From Bacteroidales bacterium (GTDB lineage: Bacteria; Bacteroidota; Bacteroidia; Bacteroidales; WCHB1-69), in contig JAFXTE010000032.1 of assembly GCA_017525245.1 (NCBI GenBank), forward strand, positions 1-40,919: 40,919 nt of DNA, given 5' to 3'. Position numbers and translations under genes: made by a program. Shown here in pieces: positions 35,734 to 40,919 of the stretch. The notes under the pieces were generated by a model. That model was not told where the DNA came from. It ran no database searches and was given only the letters and a program-made list of their open reading frames with translations. The first letter of the stretch is position 1, and each line of letters opens with the position of its first letter.

Positions 35734-35768
35734 AAGTTGTCCAAGTTGTCCAAGTTGTCCAAGTTGTC
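35734..35768. repeat. AAGTTGTCC tandem repeat, 3.9 copies
   Basis: A perfect 9-nt tandem repeat lies 44 nt after the preceding stop, in the 190-nt gap before hicA. Unlike most other word arrays here, the copies are identical. Confidence 0.97.
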
Positions 35769-35831
35769 TTCAAAAAAAACAAAAATAGTCTTAAACCGGA
35801 TTTCCATATTTTCTTTTTTTTTAGAAACATA

Positions 35832-35880
35832 TTTGCCGTTTCAAAAAAAGTGTATTTTTGCAACTGAAATTTAGTTGCAA
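35832..35880 (+). promoter_or_regulatory. hicAB promoter with candidate operator palindrome
   Basis: TTTG (35832-35835) and TATTTTTG (35853-35860) form a promoter. A perfect inverted repeat, TTGCAACT (35858-35865) and AGTTGCAA (35873-35880) with a 7-nt centre, starts inside the -7 box and ends on the first base of the hicA ATG. It is placed as expected for an operator bound by the ribbon-helix-helix antitoxin HicB. Confidence 0.65.
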
Positions 35881-36137
35881 TGAGTCAGAAAGAAAAACTA
35901 ATAAAACGCTTACGTAGTTTGCCCAAAGACTTTACTTACTCCGAATTAGTATCCCTTCTTCAACAACTTGGTTTTGAAGAAGATAACAAAGGAAAAACAT
36001 CTGGTTCCCGAGTAAGATTCTATCATTCTAAAAAGAGATTACAATACTTGGCTCATAAACCGCATCCTGCGAGTATTATCAAAGAAAAAGCGCTCAAGGA
36101 TATTTTGATTTTTTTGGATAATAATGAATTGATATAA
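35880..36137 (+). CDS. hicA: HicA-family mRNA interferase toxin
   Basis: An 85-residue toxin of type II toxin-antitoxin systems, a small dsRBD-like fold that cleaves mRNA. Visible features are FTYSELVSLLQQLGF, the turn GKTSGSRVRF and the late HKPHP (His59, His62). In the classic HicA motif GSHxxF the His follows GS; here that place is Arg44, as in a Bacteroidota subgroup, so the active-site histidine must be elsewhere. AT-rich compared with neighbours, suggesting transfer. Its stop overlaps the hicB start by one base (TAATG). Confidence 0.88.
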   Translation: MSQKEKLIKRLRSLPKDFTYSELVSLLQQLGFEEDNKGKTSGSRVRFYHSKKRLQYLAHKPHPASIIKEKALKDILIFLDNNELI

Positions 36138-36472
36138 TGGAAACTTTGAAATATAAAGGTTTTATTGGCAGTATAGAGGCTGAAGTTGAAGACAACACAC
36201 TCTATGGCAAAGTATTGGGTTTGGATAAACAGACTCTCATCACATACGAGGGACAAACGCTTGCCGAACTTAAGCAGGATTTCGAAAATGCTGTAGATGA
36301 TTATATCCAGCACTGCAAAGAGAACAATTTGCCATTTCACAAATCGTACAGCGGTAGCTTCAACATTAGGATTCCCTCTGAATTACACGCCAAGATTGCC
36401 ATGTCAGCACAAGAGGCTGGTGTTTCGTTGAATTCCTACATCCAGAGAGTTCTTGCATCAGTTGTGTTATAA
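36137..36472 (+). CDS. hicB: HicB-family antitoxin
   Basis: A 111-residue antitoxin paired with HicA. The N-terminal half is the partial RNase H-like HicB domain (YKGFIGSIEAEVEDNTLYGKV, LKQDFENAVDDYIQHC) that neutralises the toxin. The C-terminal half (about 72-108) is a ribbon-helix-helix DNA-binding domain with FNIRIPSELHAKIAMSA and LNSYIQRVL, which should repress the hicA promoter. Like hicA it is AT-rich. No gene of the same transcript is certain beyond it. Confidence 0.92.
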   Translation: METLKYKGFIGSIEAEVEDNTLYGKVLGLDKQTLITYEGQTLAELKQDFENAVDDYIQHCKENNLPFHKSYSGSFNIRIPSELHAKIAMSAQEAGVSLNSYIQRVLASVVL

Positions 36473-36496
36473 AAGAAGCAAACATCTGTCACTGTC

Positions 36497-36760
36497 ATGT
36501 CCCAAAAGAAAACATACCGTTATTCCACCGGCGAGACATTCGAGGCCGATACTGAGGATCTGAAGCGCCTGCTGCGCGAGAACCAAGAGTATTTAGACAA
36601 TTATTTGGAGTTATACAGCTCGTTAGAGGACGACGAGTACGTGGCGCGGGGCAACGGCTTCTGCGACCGCAAGTTCAGCGACGACTTCATCGAAGGACAG
36701 ATCGCGAAATACCGCGCACGGGTAGGAGAGTTGGAGAGATGGTTGAAAAGACTTCTATGA
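36497..36760 (+). CDS. Small hypothetical protein
   Basis: An 87-residue protein, strongly charged and probably helical (DLKRLLRENQEYLDNYLELY; a Lys/Arg/Glu-rich end RARVGELERWLKRLL suggests a coiled coil). It starts 24 nt after hicB and is more GC-rich than hicAB, so it may not belong to the same transferred unit. No family recognised. It ends 12 nt before the end of the opposing toxin remnant. Confidence 0.6.
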   Translation: MSQKKTYRYSTGETFEADTEDLKRLLRENQEYLDNYLELYSSLEDDEYVARGNGFCDRKFSDDFIEGQIAKYRARVGELERWLKRLL

Positions 36761-36772
36761 CCTATACAGACT

Positions 36773-36956
36773 TCAATGCATCTTAATACTCATTCGTATC
36801 TTATAAACATCATCAAAAAGCAATCTCCCTGCCCATGGGTTCTCTGATAATATGTCAACCAATTCTGCAAGATCGCTTTTAAATGAAGGATACTTTTTTT
36901 GCAAGAGCTTTCGCCTGTTTGTCAAACTTAGGTATGGTAGTTATTTGATAACTCAT
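36773..36956 (-). pseudogene. Frameshifted and truncated RelE/ParE-family toxin
   Basis: From ATG 36956 the minus strand encodes MSYQITTIPKFDKQAKALAK and then stops at 36879. Skipping one base in a run of seven A (plus-strand T 36894-36900) restores a second reading, KYPSFKSDLAELVDILSENP, continuing to VYKIRM and a TGA at 36773. Together these match RelE/ParE-type toxins (F-x-K-x-x-K-x-LAKKYPS-x-K-x-DL, ENP, YKIR). The usual following part, with Gly-Lys-rich and RVIT-type strands, is missing. The ATG overlaps the upstream gene's stop as ATGA. Confidence 0.75.
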
Positions 36957-37345
36957 AGTTCGCTAAGCAGTTTTGAGATAGAGTTCGTTTTTGCCTTTCC
37001 TTGTTTGACCTCGGCATAGCTATGGGCAATTTCCATGATTTCTGGGTCTTGAATGAACGTATTTTTGTCTTCTGCTACACATCCAAGTACGACTTCCTTG
37101 TTAGGGTACGCAACAACACCATGTTCATATAGATATTCCGGAGCAATATCAATCTTCCCGTCCATCCATTCAAGTGTGTCCGCCAAGCGGAAATTTTTCA
37201 GCAATTCAATATCTTTTAAAGGTTCAAAAACGGGATATTTATCAATGATGGTCGCAAAATCAAAAAACCGGCAATCCCCATTATTAAAACAAACCCATAT
37301 TTTGTATGCGTCAATATATTGTGCTTCAATTATTTTTATAAACAT
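36953..37345 (-). CDS. DUF2442 protein, possible antitoxin-like partner of the toxin remnant
   Basis: A 130-residue protein. Residues about 1-80 (IIEAQYIDAYKIWVCFNNGDCRFFDF, split here as IIEAQYIDAYK and WVCFNNGDCRFFDF, to ADTLEW and EYLYEHG) match the DUF2442 fold. The C-terminal 50 residues are polar and end AKTNSISKLLSEL, a helix of the sort antitoxins use to wrap toxins. It is preceded by a TATTTTTG promoter box and overlaps the RelE-like remnant by ATGA, as toxin-antitoxin pairs often do. The antitoxin role is inferred from this arrangement only. Confidence 0.75.
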   Translation of the reverse strand: MFIKIIEAQYIDAYKIWVCFNNGDCRFFDFATIIDKYPVFEPLKDIELLKNFRLADTLEWMDGKIDIAPEYLYEHGVVAYPNKEVVLGCVAEDKNTFIQDPEIMEIAHSYAEVKQGKAKTNSISKLLSEL

Positions 37346-37377
37346 GTCAAACGATCTTTTGTTTTTAGATTACGCCG

Positions 37378-37385
37378 CAAAAATA
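37378..37385 (-). promoter_or_regulatory. -7 element for the DUF2442 gene
   Basis: On the minus strand TATTTTTG followed by CGGCG; the ATG at 37345 is 32 nt downstream. Confidence 0.55.
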
Positions 37386-37434
37386 ATAATTTTCTAAAAA
37401 CCACATATAAGAAAATTAAATTTCTTTTAAAAAT

Positions 37435-37463
37435 ATTCAGCGTTCAACATTCAGCATTCAGCA
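37435..37463. repeat. CATTCAG word repeat at the end of the permease gene
   Basis: Words ATTCAG, GTTCAACATTCAG, CATTCAG and CATT end on the base before the stop codon (37464-37466) of the leftward permease gene. Confidence 0.8.
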
Positions 37464-38564
37464 TTAACTCCGTACGTCCATCGCGTCCCTCAACGCATTG
37501 CCTATCAGCATGAATGACAGTACCAACAGCATGATGGCCACGCCGGGGATGATGGCCAGATAGGCGTTGTTGAGCACAATGCATGCGTAGTTCTCCTTCA
37601 TCATCATGCCCCAGGAGGGGGTGGGGGGCTGCACGCCCAGACCGAGGAAGCTCAGACCCGCCTCCATTAGGATGGCCGATGAGAAGTTGGAGGCCGCAAT
37701 CACGATGAGCGTGCCCGTGATGTTGGGGAGAATGTGCTTGACGATAATCCGGAAATTGCTGTATCCCAATGCTCTGGCGGACTCCACGAAGTCCTGTTCG
37801 CGCAGACTCAGGAATTGTCCGCGCACCACACGGGCGATATCCACCCACATGGTCAGACCGATGGCGATGAAGATTTTCCAGAACCCTTTGCCGAGGGCGA
37901 AGCTGATGGCGATGACGAGCAGCAGGGTAGGGATGGACCACACCACGTTGATGAGGAAGGTGAGCACGTCATCGACCTTGCCGCGGTAGTAGCCGGCGGT
38001 GGCGCCAACTAGTGTGCCGATGAACAGGGCGATGAAGATCGAAAGGAATCCCACGGAGAGACTCACGCGCGCGCCGATCATCAGCTGGCTGAGGACATCG
38101 CGGCCGTAGCGGTCGGTGCCGAGCAGAAACCGCTGCTTCTTCGCCATCCGCGAGGAAAGGTCGGCCTTGGCGTAGGATTCGTAGTACTCCTGCTGGAACA
38201 GTTTCACGGTCACGGAATCGCCGTTATCCTGAATAGACTCTATGGGAACGGTCTTGTACTCAGCGGGTTGCCCGAACAGCATCTTTTTGACGAAGTTGAC
38301 GTGAGGCACATCCTGTTCGGGTTTGAGCTCCAGAAGCTGCACAGTGAATCCGGGTTTCTGGAGGGCGATTTCGAGCTGTTGGTGGTTGCAGAAAGGGGTG
38401 GAGTCGGGGGTGATGAGATAGCCGAGGATGGCGACAATGATGACCAGCCCGATGTAGGCCAGCGACACGATGGCCTGGCGTTCCTTCTTGAAACGCTGCC
38501 AGGTGAGCGCCGACAGCGAGACGGCGCGTTCCTCCTCCTTCTTGCGTGTGAACCACTTTTTCAT
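37464..38564 (-). CDS. OppC/DppC-family ABC transporter permease
   Basis: A 366-residue inner-membrane permease of the peptide/nickel class. One helix near 33-53 (SLAYIGLVIIVAILGYLI) is followed by an unusually long non-membrane insert (about 54-145), then the conserved lead GTDRYGRDVLSQL and a five-helix BPD_transp_1 domain. The ATPase-contacting EAA loop is EQDFVESARALGYSNF (near 254-270), followed by ILPN. Partner OppB-type permease, ATPases and binding protein are not adjacent in this window. Bacteroidota OppC proteins commonly carry such an insert. A promoter box lies only 8 nt before the ATG. Confidence 0.92.
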   Translation of the reverse strand: MKKWFTRKKEEERAVSLSALTWQRFKKERQAIVSLAYIGLVIIVAILGYLITPDSTPFCNHQQLEIALQKPGFTVQLLELKPEQDVPHVNFVKKMLFGQPAEYKTVPIESIQDNGDSVTVKLFQQEYYESYAKADLSSRMAKKQRFLLGTDRYGRDVLSQLMIGARVSLSVGFLSIFIALFIGTLVGATAGYYRGKVDDVLTFLINVVWSIPTLLLVIAISFALGKGFWKIFIAIGLTMWVDIARVVRGQFLSLREQDFVESARALGYSNFRIIVKHILPNITGTLIVIAASNFSSAILMEAGLSFLGLGVQPPTPSWGMMMKENYACIVLNNAYLAIIPGVAIMLLVLSFMLIGNALRDAMDVRS

Positions 38565-38572
38565 TGCGGCGG

Positions 38573-38580
38573 CAAAGGTA
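38573..38580 (-). promoter_or_regulatory. -7 element of the permease gene
   Basis: On the minus strand TACCTTTG followed by CCGCCGCA and the ATG at 38564. It shares a 21-nt core with the BatA promoter (8748-8768). The gap implies a leaderless or nearly leaderless mRNA. Confidence 0.7.
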
Positions 38581-38590
38581 CGATTTTTTA

Positions 38591-38708
38591 GTGAATGGTG
38601 ATCAGTGAACAGTGGTCAGTTCACGGCGACCGCACCGAAATTCCACTGTGACTTGAGACTTGGGACTTTAGACTTAGGACTTAAGACTGAGGACTTAAGA
38701 CTGAGGAC
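38591..38708. repeat. Two word arrays upstream of the permease gene
   Basis: 38591-38626 holds overlapping AGTGAA/CAGTGAAC/CAGTGGTCAG words. 38650-38708 holds nine loose words GACTT(R)AG/GACTTRGG/GACTGAG, a degenerate reverse-orientation relative of the hexamer array at 4495-4572. No gene is seen in the 281-nt gap 38565-38845. Confidence 0.8.
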
Positions 38709-38817
38709 GACAACTTTGGATGATGGGGCGAGTCGGCGCATAGGAGGCGATGCTTCCAAGCGTCGCGACATGGGAATGCCATATATAAGGTTTCATGAAA
38801 GTGAACACTATTTTTTG

Positions 38818-38825
38818 TATTTTTG
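38818..38825 (+). promoter_or_regulatory. -7 element for the acidic protein gene
   Basis: TATTTTTG followed by TGCC, 20 nt before the ATG at 38846. The longer reading from 38795 would begin upstream of this promoter and is therefore unlikely. Confidence 0.6.
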
Positions 38826-38845
38826 TGCCTTTATTTTTGACAAGT

Positions 38846-39181
38846 ATGACCACAGATCAGTTAGACAGCATCATCAGCCATTACAAGAAAAAAGCGGTTC
38901 TTGCATACAATGAAGACGACACGTACACATGCAACCGGATGATTTCGATAGTCCATGATTTAGAGGATAATTATGACGATTATTTAGGTTATGATTACGA
39001 AAACGACTATCTGGATCTATACTTCAACACAATCATGCCCAAAGTCGAGCCGAGCCATCATCCATTGTTTCATGTTGTGGACCCCTATTCCGACGTGGAC
39101 ACAGAGGAGGCTTTAGAGTGGATGGATGACTGGGAAGAGGGGGTCGATGATGATTTCGACGATGATTTCGATCTGTTTTGA
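38846..39181 (+). CDS. Small, very acidic hypothetical protein
   Basis: A 111-residue protein rich in Asp, Glu and Tyr, ending in an acidic tail (WMDDWEEGVDDDFDDDFDLF). The N-terminal part (TTDQLDSIISHYKKKAVLAYN) is amphipathic. No family recognised. ATG 38846 is selected from the promoter position. It is the last gene before the CRISPR array, 106 nt away. An acidic surface of this kind can mimic nucleic acid, but nothing in the sequence proves that role. Confidence 0.6.
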   Translation: MTTDQLDSIISHYKKKAVLAYNEDDTYTCNRMISIVHDLEDNYDDYLGYDYENDYLDLYFNTIMPKVEPSHHPLFHVVDPYSDVDTEEALEWMDDWEEGVDDDFDDDFDLF

Positions 39182-39287
39182 GGTTCTGATGACATTTTTG
39201 GTTAGAGTGGGAGGATATTTTGCGATTTCTTTGAGATTTTAGAATTGAGGGGGAATTCAAAAAGCTCCCTCTTAATATTTGAATGTA

Positions 39288-39316
39288 GTATTTCAGTCAT
39301 GTTGTTCGATTAAAAG
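39288..39316 (-). repeat. Degenerate terminal CRISPR repeat (trailer end)
   Basis: Only GTTCGATTAAAAG (39304-39316) matches the consensus exactly apart from two inner bases. In the inferred transcript orientation this is the 5' half of the repeat, and the 3' half has decayed. That is the usual pattern for the oldest, leader-distal repeat. A 38-nt spacer (39317-39354) separates it from the first perfect repeat. Confidence 0.85.
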
Positions 39317-40919
39317 GCAAAGTCTGGGAAAATTATTGTTTGTTTGGCTTATTAGTTTCAATTCCTTATGGTTCGATTAAAAGGGCTTTGAGCGTTGCAA
39401 AATCTCTTTGTTGATTTGTTTCAATTCCTTATGGTTCGATTAAAAGACAATCGACGCGCCTACATCAGCCGGAAGATACAGCGTTTCAATTCCTTATGGT
39501 TCGATTAAAAGTTGCAAGAGGTATCGCCTCAAATAGGATGTTGTTTTGTTTCAATTCCTTATGGTTCGATTAAAAGCACTCCAGTATGCGGTGGTATTCG
39601 TGTACCGCCGCACCGTTTCAATTCCTTATGGTTCGATTAAAAGCAGTCACCTCAGGAGTAGCCACAATAGGGATGTTGTGTTTCAATTCCTTATGGTTCG
39701 ATTAAAAGTCGCTGGCGATGACCTCCCATTCGTTCTCGCCGAAGTTTCAATTCCTTATGGTTCGATTAAAAGGCGTGTCACCGATGATTCTTCCGTCCAC
39801 ATTGAAGCACTGTTTCAATTCCTTATGGTTCGATTAAAAGGGATTCCGGCTGGTATTTAGCAAAACAATAGAGTTAGTTTCAATTCCTTATGGTTCGATT
39901 AAAAGCAGAAGTTCCAGTATCTTTTCCATTGCTGTTTTGTTGTTTCAATTCCTTATGGTTCGATTAAAAGGTAGCGTTTCAGCTCGTATTCGGGCCCCGT
40001 GATTTGTTTCAATTCCTTATGGTTCGATTAAAAGACCTTGACGATGACGTTCTGGTGAACATTAACGATGTTTCAATTCCTTATGGTTCGATTAAAAGGC
40101 GTGGCGGCTACGGGCGACCTTTATTGTCCGCAGTCGCGTTTCAATTCCTTATGGTTCGATTAAAAGTCTTCCTGCGACCGTCCTGAAGATCAATTGTTAT
40201 AAGTTTCAATTCCTTATGGTTCGATTAAAAGGTGAGTGGCTTCCGGGGAGTTGTGCTTGAGTCCGTATTGTTTCAATTCCTTATGGTTCGATTAAAAGCC
40301 GCTGTGGCCACCGCCGCACCTCCGAAACGATATGGTGTTTCAATTCCTTATGGTTCGATTAAAAGTTGCCCACCAGCACCATGGTGTTGATTTCCCGTTT
40401 TTTCGTTTCAATTCCTTATGGTTCGATTAAAAGCAGCGCAGAGCAGCTCACCAAAAAAGACATCTCTTTCGTTTCAATTCCTTATGGTTCGATTAAAAGC
40501 TCTTCCTGGTCTTTGATGAAGTCGGAATCGGATGTTTCAATTCCTTATGGTTCGATTAAAAGTTCTGACGAGCGGTAAGCGTCTTTTTGTCGGCGGTGGT
40601 GTGTTTCAATTCCTTATGGTTCGATTAAAAGTTGTTTCGTCACCCCCATTTTCTCGGCCAGTTTCGCCGTTTCAATTCCTTATGGTTCGATTAAAAGTCG
40701 GGTTTCTGTCAACTTTCACCGCATGAAATTTTGTTTCAATTCCTTATGGTTCGATTAAAAGATTTACGGGTTTCAACAAGTATAAGTTTTCCTACAGTTT
40801 CAATTCCTTATGGTTCGATTAAAAGACGCGCAGAAAGGACGTGGACATCACTTACGCTTGTTTCAATTCCTTATGGTTCGATTAAAAGCCTGATTATTCA
40901 CATTATTACTGAAAACCTC
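39288..40919 (-). CRISPR. CRISPR array, 24 perfect repeats plus one degenerate, probably continuing past the window
   Basis: A 29-nt repeat beginning GTTTCAATTCC and ending GATTAAAAG on the plus strand occurs 24 times without a difference (first 39355-39383, last 40860-40888). Spacers are 34-40 nt; 24 are complete and all look unique. Read on the minus strand, the repeat ends ATTGAAAC, the 5' handle typical of type I-B/III crRNAs, so transcription is inferred to run right to left. The left-most copy (39288-39316) is degenerate. The last 31 nt look like a further spacer, so the leader and cas genes should lie to the right. No cas gene is in the window. Confidence 0.98.

Noticed and set aside
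36894-36900. Programmed frameshifting in the seven-A run of the RelE-like remnant
   Set aside because: A +1 shift would be needed and the product still lacks the C-terminal third of the toxin, so decay is simpler.
39241-39275. GAGGG...CCCTC hairpin before the CRISPR array as a terminator of the crRNA transcript
   Set aside because: The stem is about 5 bp with a bulge and no clear T-run in the leftward direction; too weak to call.
39512-39679. Spacers ending ATAGGATGTTGT and ATAGGGATGTTGT as a duplicated spacer
   Set aside because: Only about 12 bases at one end resemble each other; the rest differ, so chance or related targets are more likely.
39546-40726. Open reading frames across the CRISPR region with repeated FQFLMVRLK or SIPYGSIK
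   Set aside because: They are translations of the CRISPR repeat and spacers, not genes; the periodic peptide comes from the 29-nt repeat.
1-40919. tRNA, rRNA or known riboswitch
   Set aside because: No cloverleaf with a CCA end or TTC arm, no rRNA core sequence and no known aptamer was recognised in the intergenic regions, though this was checked by eye only.

Overview
The window looks like a chromosome segment from a member of the Bacteroidota, most likely the order Bacteroidales. Three lines of evidence agree. Many genes are preceded by the phylum's promoter -7 element (TAnnTTTG, usually read as TATCTTTG, TACCTTTG or TATTTTTG), with few obvious Shine-Dalgarno sites. Three secreted proteins end in a type A C-terminal sorting domain of the type IX secretion system (T9SS). 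Several genes belong to families largely confined to the phylum (DUF4296, DUF4301, DUF6029, BT_3928-type, DUF1599). The species cannot be named from the sequence alone.

Layout. 1-6.7 kb (+): the 3' end of an AAA/PD-(D/E)XK protein, a gingipain-like C25 cysteine protease, a DUF1599 protein coupled to it, a BT_3928-type DoxX/thioredoxin-like membrane protein and PrmC. 6.7-17 kb (-): a BatA/VWA membrane protein, then what may be one eight-gene transcription unit running tsaC, coaD, two thioredoxin-fold proteins, a DUF6029 outer-membrane protein, cca, a DUF4296 lipoprotein and a MutS-like ATPase. 17.1-23.1 kb (-): a 1993-residue T9SS surface protein built of fibronectin III, CUB and jelly-roll-like modules. 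23.5-31.6 kb (+): dCMP deaminase, radical SAM protein, lipoprotein, phosphatidylserine decarboxylase, a glycosyltransferase fused to a shrunken sugar-transferase domain, and UvrA. 31.7-34.9 kb: DUF4301 (-), and an M64 metallopeptidase with a T9SS tail (+). 34.9-38.6 kb: a membrane protein, an intact hicAB toxin-antitoxin pair, a small unknown gene, a DUF2442 gene overlapping a frameshifted RelE-like toxin remnant that ordinary gene calling misses, and an OppC/DppC-type permease. 38.8-40.9 kb: a very acidic small protein and a CRISPR array of 24 perfect 29-nt repeats plus one degenerate end repeat. The array appears to run off the right edge and has no cas genes in view.

Function. Most genes are housekeeping: coenzyme A synthesis, tRNA maturation and t6A modification, release-factor methylation, nucleotide metabolism, DNA repair, phospholipid synthesis. 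They are mixed with a secreted proteolytic and adhesive set (C25 and M64 peptidases, giant adhesin) and an accessory right end (toxin-antitoxin genes, CRISPR).

The least explained signal lies between genes. At least ten arrays of short imperfect words (AAGTYT, GGCAATAGG/GGCAAAAGG, TGTACAATG/TTCAATG, AATTCGCC, AATAACC, AAGTTGTCC and others) lie mostly directly at stop codons or at the -33 position of promoters, and one sits inside the coding sequence of a T9SS sorting domain. There is also a 105-bp MITE-like element whose terminal repeat supplies the stop codon of the MutS-like gene, and two copies of a long perfect palindrome. The repeat sequence and the decayed left-end repeat both indicate that the CRISPR array is transcribed leftwards, with its leader, and probably its cas genes, beyond the right edge.
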